From positions 124,001 through 188,000 of the forward strand of contig CAJZBQ010000054.1 of NCBI GenBank assembly GCA_914767885.1: a DNA stretch of 64,000 nt. Reading direction: 5' to 3'. Below, one piece after another: positions 55,122-64,000 of the stretch (position 1 is its first letter; every line of letters begins with the position of its first letter). Origin of the DNA: Blepharisma stoltei (lineage: Eukaryota > Ciliophora > Heterotrichea > Heterotrichida > Blepharismidae). A program made the translations under genes and the position numbers. The notes beneath the pieces were generated by a model that had not been told where the DNA came from, did not search any database, and saw only the letters and a list, made by a program, of their open reading frames with translations.

Positions 55122-56368
55122 CTATATATTTTCTTTATTTTTAACAATTCGGGGTATTTCCCACACTCGATAGCTTTCCGGGAGCTTTTCGCAGCAGTAT
55201 TGGTATAGGTTTCCTACAAATCCTTTGCTGAAAGGACTTTGGCTGCCTTCCGGCCAGTTTTTTAAATAGGAAATTTTGCTTCAAGACATGATTTCCCAAG
55301 TAGTTACATTGTGCAGGGCAAGATAGCTGTGAAAGCCTAATAAACAAGTAACCATCAGTGTGAAAAACAATAGTACAATCATAAGCAAAAGTCTAAGCCA
55401 ATTCTCCACAAGCCAATATATAACAGAAGAGCTTGACTCAAAACTGAGAATATTCTAAATAACTTATACCCAAATATTAGCCCACCACAGCTGTATACAT
55501 TGGACAACTAAATATCAGTAAAAATAAAACCTGTTTTTCTCTCCTACACAAACGCCTAGCCATGGACAATGATGGTCATGCAAAGCTACACATCTTCGGC
55601 ACTCTTTACAATGTTTTGCGCGGATAGGCTGCTCTAGGTTGCAGACCGTGCAAAATCTGGTTTCTACTATAATAATATCCTCTGATGGTTCAATTTTTAT
55701 GATGCTTTCATTGTCTCTGTCTCGCTGTGTTTCTATTTCTTCTTCATGGATTTCTTGAGGGTAAGAGTTGATCTCTTGATCTCCATTATTGTGAGGCTCT
55801 TTTGGACGATCACTATCTTGGATTGTTGACAAGCACTTTTCAGGCTTTGCTAATAAGTCCTGGGGATTTTCTTCATTGAGAGCAATAAAGGATAGCCCAG
55901 ATGTAGGATTTCCGAATGTTTTTTTGCATTCTTTCACTTCTATTGAAAAATCTTGAGAAGCCTGCTCGATGGTTTTGGCGTTGTTTTTGTCTAGGTTTGT
56001 ATTTGTTATTGGGTAGTTGATAAAGCCAGGGTTTTTCAAGCTTGTTAAGGAGTATAAGAAAACTTTTAGAATAGAAATATAGAAAATTACTTTTAATAGC
56101 CCTATAGGTGGGTAGATTGCCCGCTGAGATAGCAATCAGTTGTACCAAATTAATAATTTTGGTCAAATTGTGATTTTAACGGGCAATTCACCCACTTCTA
56201 GGGCTATCTATTAGAATTACGTATAATCCAGAATGAAATAGTATCGACCGATTCTAAGTCTGCGAAATATTCACTGCTAAAAAAAAGTGCAAAAAGCATT
56301 GTCATATCAAATAGCAACATCAGGACCGGGGTTTTTATTCCTTAATAAGTCTTACTTCTAAGTTCCAT
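55122..56368 (-). CDS. DHHC palmitoyltransferase (2 introns, 1 hairpin IES)
   Basis: Start is the complement of 56366-56368; [15 protein letters not shown] after the first intron. Two N-terminal TM spans come before a long acidic loop. The Cys-rich domain [35 protein letters not shown] has the catalytic DHHC. Two more TM spans follow ([20 protein letters not shown]), then the TTxE motif (NVTTWE) and the NPF-like NxxP ([16 protein letters not shown]). It S-acylates membrane proteins, probably at Golgi or plasma membrane. The hairpin IES 56096-56223 must go to restore TM1-2. Ends KNKENI, TAG. Confidence 0.92.
55455..55469 (-). other. 15-nt spliceosomal intron
   Basis: GTATAAGTTATTTAG on the minus strand; joins WANIW to NILSFESSS. 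Confidence 0.85.
56096..56223. mobile_element. Hairpin IES in DHHC gene
   Basis: AATAGCCCTATAGGTGGGTA..TTGCCCGCTGAGAT pairs with the complement of ATTTTAACGGGCAATTCACCC...TAGGGCTATCTATT. TA-phase joining gives [12 protein letters not shown]. Confidence 0.75.
56341..56355 (-). other. 15-nt spliceosomal intron
   Basis: GTAAGACTTATTAAG on the minus strand, four codons after the start; joins MELR to RIKTPVLM. Confidence 0.82.
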
Positions 56369-56449
56369 AATTCTTTTACAAAAATTAAATTAATTGTAAG
56401 TTTTCAATAGAACTAGGTTTATTAGTCGTTAAATTGTTTTTAGTCATGG

Positions 56450-56911
56450 TTACTCTTCTACACCTATTTTATCTTCAAAAAGATATTTAGTATGCTTTCC
56501 CATAGCTACAAGCCGCTGCCTGATCCAAATTTCAGCAGAGGTAAATGCCAATGTCTTGCCAACTTTATTGCACTCAGCAATAATGGTGAGCTCTTCTCCA
56601 ACTAAAGCAGCAGAAATATAAGTAACTGATAAATCAACGCTTACTGTTCTGCGCCCATCTCGGTCAGCTGCAAAAATAGCCCACGTCGTAAATTGGTCAA
56701 TAGCTGTAGCAATAGCACCGCCGTGCATTGGTCCGAAAGTATTCGAGAATTCTTGCAAAACAGGGAGCTTAACTACAAGTTTTGTGGATTCTGGGCCTTT
56801 TTCTGCACTCTCAATTCTTGCATGCTGAATCATTAACTTGTCAAAGAACATAGGTGGCGTAGTCTTGCTTTGGAGAAATGTGGCAAGCTTTTGCACTTTT
56901 GCTAGGGCCAT
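56450..56911 (-). CDS. Hotdog-fold acyl-CoA thioesterase (ACOT13/PaaI-like)
   Basis: 153 residues, intact. FGPMHGGAIATAIDQFTTWA is the HGG signature of the PaaI/ACOT13 hotdog thioesterases. RRTVSVDLSVTYISAALVGEELTIIAEC and FTSAEIWIR supply the beta-sheet strands. It hydrolyses acyl-CoA; the chain-length preference cannot be read. Length fits the family. No insertions. Confidence 0.9.
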   Translation of the reverse strand: MALAKVQKLATFLQSKTTPPMFFDKLMIQHARIESAEKGPESTKLVVKLPVLQEFSNTFGPMHGGAIATAIDQFTTWAIFAADRDGRRTVSVDLSVTYISAALVGEELTIIAECNKVGKTLAFTSAEIWIRQRLVAMGKHTKYLFEDKIGVEE

Positions 56912-56985
56912 TTATTGATTTATAATAGCAACTTTTAACTCAACCATTTATTTACCTTTTAAATTAATATCTTATATCCATTTTT

Positions 56986-58772
56986 CTATTCAAAGACCTC
57001 AATAAATGACCCGATTTCAGACATACGGACAACATCCACATGACTGGGTATCTGCCTTGTCAACAAATTGTATCCTCCAATCAGCAAAATTTCTTCATTG
57101 TCTTTAACTATCATATTTCCACAGAATCTTGGAGTTTTTTTCTCGTGGATTCTTCCCCATTTATTATCTTCAAAAGAATACACAAAGAATTGATTATACA
57201 TTTTGCTGCTGCCATCAAAGCCGCCATATACGACCATTCTGTCATTTCATATCCCTGCTGAGTGTCCACAAAATTTCATTTCAACACCTTCATCCATAAA
57301 TTTCCCTAACCCTCCCGTTCGTGAGCTTACAAGGATATTATTTTTTTTTTAACTCCCCCCCCCATCCTTGATCGAACGATTGACTGTAAAAATTCTTAAA
57401 AATTGGGAAAATTAACCCCCATCCTTGATCGAACGATTTTCATATCATGCAAATTTTTATATGTATAAAAAATATATTAGTTATCAAAAGCTTGGGAAGA
57501 TGCATCTAATGAAGTTGTTTTCAGAGCTTTGAGATGACAGAAAGCTGCACATCAACTATTCGAAGTGATTTAGCCATTAACCTAGGCTTAAAAACTCAAT
57601 AATCTAAAAAATAGAGATTCTTTAAAATTAAAAAAAAAAAAATTTTAATTCATTAAGGAACAAATTAAAATTTATACAGTTTAAAAGGCTAACTAATAAA
57701 TCAAAATATTAAAATTTGGTATTTTTATGGAATTAATTCAATTTTTTGCTGTAAAAATAATTATTAAATACTCTTAACCCTCTTATTTAAAAGTATATAA
57801 AAAAAAATATATATATATATTTTTTATTTTATATATAAATTTTTTTTCCCCAAAAAATTTTTTTTAACCCCATCTTTGATCGAACGATGGCGAGTCGTTC
57901 GATCAAGGATGGGGGGGGAGTAAGGAATTTATATATAAATTTAAAAATAAAATTTTTAAAAAAATCCATATAGAAAAATTAATATAATCTGTAAAATTTA
58001 CGCTTTAAAATACAGTGATTTTAAATTCAGCATAATTAGCTCTAGATTTCATTATAATAATTATCACTTATATATCGATAAAAAAATTTTGCTAGTGGTT
58101 TTTCCAATGGTTTTTTTGCTTGCTAACTGATAGGAGTAAGCTTTGCCATTCCCAACTATCCAGAGAAAGTTTAAAAAGTTCAGCAGACGGTTCTCCATTA
58201 TCTCTGATCCCTCCAAATACATACATATTTCTTTTATGCAAAACTGCAGTATGCATGAACACTTTTGGATGATTTCCTGTAGTTCTCTGTAAGAAAAACT
58301 CTCTATTTTCTAATTATGATATACCAAGGTTCAAAATAAGTAAATCGTCAACAATATCTTGAGGAATCAGCCCTCCATAAACCAAAGCCATTTTTAGCTC
58401 TTGACTATAAACACAGCTTGCCGAGTGCCGTGATGGAAATCGGCCTTCTTCAATATAATTTTCTCATTGCAAATCATCTACATTAATTCTAAGCCAACTC
58501 CCATATATTTTGCTTTCTGTCGTTTTGGACTCTTCCTGACCTCCATAAGTATAAATCCAGCCATTTGTAATAAAACCGCAATGACTTGCACGCTGAGGAA
58601 AAAGGTCAAGATTACTAGCCATCAAGCGAGTCCATGTGTCTGTATAACGATGAATTAAAGACGAATGAGAGCCATCTGGCTTGACTCCTCCTATTTCTTA
58701 ATTACCTATCACATATATATGATCTCCTTCAATTAAGGATAAGGAGCTTGCATATTGAGGAACTTGTTCCAT
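56986..58772 (-). CDS. Kelch-repeat protein (2 introns, 1 large nested IES)
   Basis: Start is the complement of 58770-58772 (MEQVPQYASSLSLIEGDHIYVIGG). Kelch blades: CGFITNGWIYTYGGQEE, CVYSQELKMALVYGG, HTAVLHKRNMYVFGGIRDNGE..LFKLSLDSWEWQ, FCGHSAGIWNDRMVVYGGFD..VYSFEDNKW and CGNMIVKDNEEILLIGGYN, so at least five. Beta-propeller scaffold, partners unknown. Two 15-nt introns and an 830-nt IES (57309-58138) must be removed; the join reads WEWQSLGKFMDEGVE. Confidence 0.88.
57309..58138. mobile_element. Family-A relative (A5) with family-B MITE inserted
   Basis: Outer ends CCCTCCCGTTCGTGAGCTTAC and TTAGCAAGCA..TCCTATCAG are diverged A termini. The right interior (57930-58100, complement of GATATATAAGTGATAATTAT.ATAATGAAATCTAGAGC) is clearly family A. 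B2 occupies 57350-57922. Outer TA pair is phase-matched. Confidence 0.82.
57350..57922. mobile_element. Family-B MITE (copy B2), nested in A5
   Basis: 573 bp, bounded by TA and CTCCCCCCCCCATCCTTGA / complement. Nearly identical to B1 (574 bp). Confidence 0.9.
58310..58324 (-). other. 15-nt spliceosomal intron
   Basis: GTATATCATAATTAG on the minus strand; joins LLILNL to ENREFFLQ. Confidence 0.85.
58691..58705 (-). other. 15-nt spliceosomal intron
   Basis: GTAATTAAGAAATAG on the minus strand; joins IYVIG to GVKPDGS within the first kelch motif. Confidence 0.85.
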
Positions 58773-58790
58773 TTTATATAAAAATAAAAA

Positions 58791-59975
58791 TTATTTTAAA
58801 TTCGCAATAGCGTTTCTGGCCTCTAGGCCTTTACATGATTTGCCAAATGCACCGTGTCGACCGTAGTGAGACCCGTGTTCTGTTATGCTAAGCTGCTGGC
58901 CACATAGGTAACAAAAATGGACATTTCCTCGGCAGACTTTTCATCTGCAGGTCACAAAGTTGCAGCCTCCGACCTTCATGACGCCTTCTCCACATTTTGG
59001 ACAGTTTGTGACGCCTTGGATTGCGACAATTAGGTTGCATTTAGACTTGGGATGATAGGTGTAGCATCTGAAACAAAATAATTTCATACAGAAAGGACAG
59101 CGGCTTTCGAGTTCTTCTTTGTTTATTGTGAAGCCTTCTTGGCAGAATGGGCAAATTATTAGTTTTTCTCCTTCGTATTCAAAAGAGAGCATTTTTATTC
59201 GATTTTGTTCATATAGCTCGCTTACTTGGGGCTCAATATTTAAAGTAATATCTTGCTCATTAGCTCCTCTATTTAATAATAAACAAATATATGATTAATT
59301 TTTTTAAAAAATTATTTAATTATTGTTTTACTTTAAATTAATATATATTTAATCCCACTAATGAATTATAATTTTAAAATATCATTTATTGCCCTTTTCA
59401 TCAAAGAGTATTTCACATGCGGAATGCTTTTCATATTTAAAGGGCAAAAAAAAAATTTGTTTTAATAATAGTATTGAATATATATAAAAAATACTAATTA
59501 TTAATTAATACAGAGTAAGTGGCTTTTTGCAATCTGGACAATTAATAGACGACTGATCATTTCCTCTAATTTTTTCAGTTATGTACATGTTAAGACATTG
59601 TCTACAAAACACATCGCCACATTTCAAAGTGTATCCATTTGCTGGTATTTGGAGAGTAAAACAGATTGGACATTGAAAGTTTACAAGCGGCTGCTTAGAT
59701 TTGAGTATGCTCTCAATTGTGAGTGTTCAGCAAGGCTCGGGAGCTTGTATAGTTTTTTTGGAGAGGATATACTTGACTAGCTTTTTAGGTATTAATGTTC
59801 TGCAATATAAGCAGGGAATTTGGGAAATTTCAAGCGATTCTACACTGATGCACCTGATAAAGTAAGTAAAAAGGCAGGACTCACAGCCGCCATGTGAAGA
59901 GCACCCAAGAGGATAAGTTTTGCAACGTTTTTTGCAAAAATAGCAGTCAAATTTTCGGCTTGGTTTGCATCCCAT
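58791..59975 (-). CDS. RBR-type zinc-finger protein, putative E3 ubiquitin ligase (1 IES)
   Basis: Start is the complement of 59973-59975. Cys/His clusters in order: CYFCKKRCKTYPLGCSSHGGCESC..C..C, then CPICFTLQ..CGDVFCRQCL..CPDCKK (RING1-like), then CPFCQEGF..CPFCMKLFCFRCYTYHPKSKC (IBR-like), then CPKCGEGVMKVGGCNFVTC..C...FCYLCG (RING2-like, with the GGCNxxxC motif and candidate catalytic Cys). RBR ligases pass ubiquitin through that Cys. IES 59272-59517 separates RING1 from the IBR; the joined reading is CPDCKKPLRGANEQD. Confidence 0.85.
59272..59517. other. 246-nt IES in RBR gene
   Basis: TA 59270-59271 and TA 59516-59517, phase matched. Contains a TTGCCCTTT..AAAGGGCAA pair around 59390-59450. 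Confidence 0.75.
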
Positions 59976-60730
59976 TTAATAATTATAAAATCCTATAGTT
60001 AAATTTAAATAGATATTATATAAAATTTCAATTCAAGTTTGCTATTATCTGCTAATTTAATTAATAAATAACCATAGAAGTTTAAAATTAAAAGTTTACT
60101 ATTATTTTCAAAAATATTTTTATTATTACCTTCCACTATGTAAGATGAGCTAATATGTGTATTTGTGCCACATTGACAAAGAAATAATAATATAATGAGG
60201 ATCGAGTTATAATTAATTGAAATTGGAAAGCAGCCTTATTGCTCATTTATAAGAACGAGCTAGAGATGATGAGTATTGAGTAAAGCTTTCTAAATAAAAT
60301 TTTCAGACCCGCTTAGCAGTTTTATATGTATTGACAAACTTACTGGCCTATGAAGGAGAGCTTATTATAATTGTTTTTATTATTATTAATTAAGGTTATC
60401 GCTCCCAAGGGAGTCAATCTCTCTTATTTTCGCATCCCAATAAACTCTCGTATCTTTTGATTTATAACTCCTATTTTTTTCAGTATTTTTCCTTCTCAAA
60501 TCTCCATTCACATAAAACTATCTCAGTAGCTTATATAATTAATCTTCTTATAGAAATGTTTCCAAATAATAAGCAAAATTCTTATTTACAACCAGAAGAA
60601 GTTACCCTAATTTTTAAATATAAATCCATACCTCCTTATTAATTCCTCTTCATTTATTTTCTTTCAAAAACTTCTGACACCTTTTTCGAGTTTCTCAAAA
60701 CAGTTAACATTGACCATTTTAATAACTATC
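59976..60730. other. Divergent intergenic region
   Basis: About 750 bp between the RBR start and the DNAI1 start. It should hold both promoters. No repeat family or RNA gene seen. Confidence 0.45.
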
Positions 60731-63153
60731 ATGAGGCGCGGAACAACAAGAAAACTCAGTAAGTTTGGAGCGGCCCCTCGCAACCGTCTAAAAGAGGAAT
60801 CTCGGCAAGAAGAAAGCTCTGCCCCAGAGGACGATCTCATCAGTGAAGCCGCTCAAGGCTTAAAAGGCTTTGACGACATTCCTCGTTTAAGCGAAAAAGA
60901 CCTTGACCAAGACATTGAGCGCATTCTGACCCCTTCAAACCCTCAAGCTTCCCAAAACATAGCCTACTTTTCCTATAAAGATCGGCAATTCAAAAGAGAC
61001 GATTTAGTTGACCAAATGATCATCCACTTCGCGCAAGATGGTTTTTTCTTATTAAAAGACACTAATGAAGCCCACGACCAAGAAGAATTTATCGATTCCA
61101 AAAATCTTGAAGCAGAAACCCAAATAAAAGCGTCGTCTGTTGATATAGGGACAGTCCAGTTAACACCTGAAGCGTTACTTAAATCATTGAGAAACCAGTT
61201 CAATTATGCGGAAAGAACTGCACAGTCTTTTTCTATTCCTATAAAGGAAAGGGGTATTTCGACTGAGCCGCCTCCAACCAGAAGTTTTTCTGGAACGGTT
61301 ACTCAGTGGGATATATATGACAACTTTATGGCTGAGCTTGATAAGAAAAGACAGACTGAACATGCAGAAAAAGAAAAGGAGAAAGAAAAAGAGACAAAAA
61401 AGACGTCGAAAAAAAGAGAAAGAAGAGAGGACCCGATGTATTCAAATGAGATGAGCTATGCGCTAAAAATTATGGAGAGAATGGTGAACCAAAACGATTT
61501 GCAAAATACTTATAAATAATTATAATGAATATAAAATTATGGTGGATATATAAAGGGTAAAAATGGAGTATTTATTTGTATTGGGGATATCATATTTATA
61601 AATACTTTGATGGAAATGCAGATAACCATAGGACAAGTGAAGGGTCTTTAAGCGATTTGTGGATTTTTGGGTCAGAAAAGACAAAGAAAAAAGAAGTCAC
61701 GTCACTTGTGTGGAATCCGAGGTATCATGATATGTTTGCGGTTGGATATGGGTCGTATAGCTTTATGAAGAAATCGACAGGGCTTATTTGTTGTTATTCT
61801 TTGAAAAATACCAGGTATCCTGAGTATTTCCTTTTAAACTAAAGCAGTGTTTTTTTTAGTTCTTGAAATAGAACAAATTTTAATAATGATCTCTATATAA
61901 ATAGCTTTGATGCCAATTTAATTAAATAAAATCCAAAATTTATCTATACTTATTCTATTTAAATATTGGATTGCAAGCAGAGAAATAATTAAGCAAAGCT
62001 AATACTTAAAAATTCCTTTTAAATTGAACAGATTTTTTAGCTCCAATTTAAAGGGAGGAGTGAGTATTTTTCACAACTCAGCATGGAGTTATGTGTCTAG
62101 ATTGGCACCCTCAGCACCCTGCCTTGCTAGCAGTCGGGCTTTATGATGGAACTGTACTAGTATTTGATGTAAGAGCTAAACATAAAAAACCAATTTACCA
62201 AAGCACAGTAAGGACAAATAAACATACAGATCCAGTGTGGCAGGTTAAATGGCAGGACGATGATATGATGAAAAATTTGAGCTTTTTTTCGATATCGAGT
62301 GATGGGAGAGTTACAAATTGGGTTCTGATGAAAAGCAAGCTTGAAGCAGAAGAGGTCATTAAATTAAAGCTTGTCAGCGGCCAAAGAGAAGGTGAGGAAG
62401 ATATGGAGACTACTTTAAGTGGGCTTGCTGGAGGCACTTGCTTTGATTTTAATCCATTTTTCGAACACTTGTTTATTGTTGGGACTGAGGAAGGAAAAAT
62501 CCACAAATGCAATAAAGCTTATTCAGGGCAATATTTACTCTTCTTTTCCTATTTTTTATAAATAATTTCTATAAAAAAGTCTTATTATAGAAATTTTCTA
62601 ACAGAAATTAAAATAATTATTGGATTAATAATTTTAATAGCTTAAAATAATAGAGTTAGACACTTATGATGGCCATTTTATGGCAGTTTATAGTGTCAAA
62701 TGGAACAAATTCCACCCCAAAATCTTTTTAAGCGCCAGTGCAGATTGAACTGTAAAAATGTGGGACCATACCATTAAAGCTCCCCTCCTCACCTTTGACT
62801 TAGGCATTGCAGTCGGCGACGTCGCCTGGGCTCCTTATTCTTCTACTCTTTTTGCCGCCATAACCGCAGACTCAAAATGCCACATTTACGATCTCGCCCA
62901 AGAAAGACTCTCAGAAATCTGCGACAAAAGAGTAAAAAACGGAAAATGCAACCACATTGCCTTTAACCCAAGTCAATTTATTATCCTTGTTGGGACAGAC
63001 CGTGGGACTGTTTATTCCTTTAAACTTTCTCCAAATTTAAGAAAAACTGAACAACTAAGCCAAGAAGACATAGCAGCTGGAGTCACCCAAAGGACAAAAG
63101 AAGTAAAGAAATTAGAAGAAATAATGGAAGCAATAGATAGAACCGTTTATTAA
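60731..63153 (+). CDS. DNAI1: Axonemal outer-arm dynein intermediate chain 1 (DNAI1/IC78 type)
   Basis: ATG 60731 (MRRGTTRK). Diagnostic stretches in order: LRNQFNYAERTAQSF, RGISTEPPPTRSFSGTVTQW, AVGYGSYSFMKKS, GVMCLDWHPQHPALLAVGLY, DPVWQVKWQDDDM, VGTEEGKIHKCNKAYSGQYL, SASADWTVKMWDHTIKAP, VGDVAWAPYSSTLFAAITAD and SPNLRK. WD-repeat propeller that holds the dynein heavy chains on outer doublets; needed for ciliary beating. Three inserts must go: 61519-61604, MITE C5 (61837-62066) and 62538-62658. The Trp in SADWTVK is UGA. Confidence 0.95.
61519..61604. other. 86-nt IES flanked by TATAAATA
   Basis: TATAAATA at 61511-61518 and 61597-61604. Removal gives QNTYKYFDGNADN. Confidence 0.8.
61837..62066. 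mobile_element. Family-C MITE-like IES (copy C5)
   Basis: Right end TTTTTAGCTCCAATTTAAAGGGAGGAG is a C terminus; the left end (TTTTAAACTAAAGCAG..AGAACAAATTTTAATA) is eroded. TA-phase join EYFLLFFTTQHGVMCLD. Confidence 0.7.
62538..62658. other. 121-nt IES in DNAI1
   Basis: TA 62536-62537 and TA 62657-62658. Joined SGQYLDTYDGHFMAVYSVKW matches SQFLDTYDAH.M.V..V.W of DNAI1, so the edges are exact. Confidence 0.9.
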
Positions 63154-63195
63154 TCTAATTTTTCTCCTGAAATTAACTATTAATTAAAGAAATTT

Positions 63196-63744
63196 TTAAT
63201 AATCCCAATTAAGTACATATCTCACGAAATTTTCCCAAAAAGAGGCATATCTTCTAGGTGTTTTCTTAATAAACTGCGACGTGTGAATTACTTCTTCTAA
63301 AGGGTTAGGATACGGTATCCTGTCTTGCTGTGTAATTATATCGCTTCTGACTGGCTTCACCCCAATCATTGTGTTGTCCACCACTACTTGTCCATTATGA
63401 ACAAGTGCTTTTATTGCGTCTTCGCTGTTTTTGAACCGAATAGTCATCCAATTGCCTTTCCCAGGCCTGATTTCTTCAATATCTCCAATGATTTTGAATT
63501 TCCTTATGACTTGGTCTTTTAAATCCAAAGGGAAACCAAAAACAATTATAGAGTTATCTGGGTCGTCGTATGAAGGTGGAGGGGATTTCGTTTGAGTGTG
63601 TGGCTGGAACATTGAAGATCGTGACGGTGGTGGCTGAAGCCTTGCTCGTGAAGGTGGAGGAGTTGTAGAACGGGTGAAGGTTCGGAGGACTGCAGGAGTC
63701 TCAAACATAGAGGGAGAGAGGAATTCTTCCCGGCTTTTATTCAT
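63196..63744 (-). CDS. NUP35: Nucleoporin Nup35/Nup53 with RRM-like (MPPN) domain
   Basis: 183 residues, intact. Pro-rich N-terminus (TTPPPSRARLQPPPSR), then IIVFGFPLDLKDQVIRKFKI, IGDIEEIRPGKGNWMTIRF and GQVVVDNTMIGVKPV, the Nup35-type RRM, which dimerises rather than binds RNA. The end is amphipathic (RRYASFWENFVRYVLNW), as for membrane contact at the pore. Shorter N-terminus than animal Nup35. Confidence 0.9.
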   Translation of the reverse strand: MNKSREEFLSPSMFETPAVLRTFTRSTTPPPSRARLQPPPSRSSMFQPHTQTKSPPPSYDDPDNSIIVFGFPLDLKDQVIRKFKIIGDIEEIRPGKGNWMTIRFKNSEDAIKALVHNGQVVVDNTMIGVKPVRSDIITQQDRIPYPNPLEEVIHTSQFIKKTPRRYASFWENFVRYVLNWDY

Positions 63745-63920
63745 TGTTAGAATAAAATGATAATCCTGGGGAATAATTTTATAAAGGGAAGTAATTAGAA
63801 AAATTATTTCAAATTGGAAAAAATTGCATTTATGTGGATTTATTTAATAAAAAATATTTTAAAAAATAGAGGAAGCAAATAAAATAAAAAATAAATAATA
63901 ATTTATTTAAGAATTAAAAT

Positions 63921-64000
63921 TTAATATTTAAAAGTTTCTCGCAACTTATAAGCGCGGTTTCTTAAAGCTTCAAAACTGTCTTCTTCAGTGTAGTTAGAGC
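63921..64000 (-). CDS. 3' end of a gene running off the right edge
   Basis: Minus-strand reading SNYTEEDSFEALRNRAYKLRETFKY with TAA at 63921-63923. Too short to name. Confidence 0.5.
   Translation of the reverse strand, partial: SNYTEEDSFEALRNRAYKLRETFKY

Noticed and set aside
1-64000. CRISPR array, rRNA or tRNA genes, prokaryotic operons
   Set aside because: No regularly spaced short repeats, no recognisable rRNA or cloverleaf sequence, and gene content is purely eukaryotic. The tandem arrays at 21.2 and 23.3 kb have 145-170 bp units without spacers.

Overview
The window looks like germline (micronuclear) DNA of a heterotrich ciliate close to Blepharisma. Three things point there. (1) UGA is read as tryptophan at conserved positions: the subdomain IX Trp of a LAMMER kinase (3232-3234) and a WD-repeat Trp of a dynein intermediate chain (62746-62748). 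All genes end in UAA or UAG. (2) The eight spliceosomal introns I could place are all exactly 15 nt, GT...AG. (3) Most genes are interrupted by AT-rich blocks without coding capacity. Removing such a block between two TA dinucleotides (or a longer direct repeat) restores the reading frame and a conserved protein. Those blocks behave as internal eliminated sequences (IESs). Genus and germline status are inferred from these features, not from a database match.

Layout. 1-8902: two-SANT NCoR-like protein, LAMMER/CLK kinase, ubiquitin-like protein, tetraspan protein, large IQ-motif protein. 9066-10833: polytopic membrane protein. 10878-17184 (-): giant TmcB-like PAS membrane protein with at least seven inserts. 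17734-20063 (-) and 24602-25954 (-): two paralogous MFS transporters, on either side of a gene-poor tract (20064-24601) of tandem repeats, palindromes, a decayed gene and an inverted-repeat element. 26371-28141 (-) and 40564-41568 (+): two paralogous MDR oxidoreductases. 28516-39842: small secreted/membrane protein, PP2C phosphatase, polyprenyl synthase-like protein, proteasome alpha subunit, DnaJ, acidic protein with CaaX-like end, ornithine decarboxylase. 41658-49212: TPR-like protein, unknown coiled-coil protein, ArfGAP-PH protein, EF-hand protein, small basic protein, NT-C2 protein with CaaX end. 49324-63744: karyopherin beta, DHHC palmitoyltransferase, hotdog thioesterase, kelch protein, RBR zinc-finger protein, axonemal dynein intermediate chain DNAI1, Nup35. 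The 3' end of one more gene reaches the right edge. These are unrelated housekeeping and ciliate genes with no operon logic. Spacing is tight; for example the importin and DHHC genes end three bases apart.

The distinctive content is the mobile-element layer. I see three dispersed palindromic MITE families: A (CTCCGTGAGYGAACAAAA ends), B (CATCCTTGATCGAACGAT ends) and C (TTTAAATTGGAACAAAAT ends). There is also a 2-kb element with TAGCAACCCTACACCCC termini, many single-copy foldback elements, and five GC-richer SINE-like retroposons with 8-15 bp target-site duplications. All five retroposons interrupt a protein-coding gene, and one copy of the duplication is what the restored reading frame needs. 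Nesting is visible: B inside A, a hairpin inside an A relative, and C inside the 2-kb element. IES edges were set by hand from reading frame and TA phase; most are good to a few bases, and those marked approximate are less certain.
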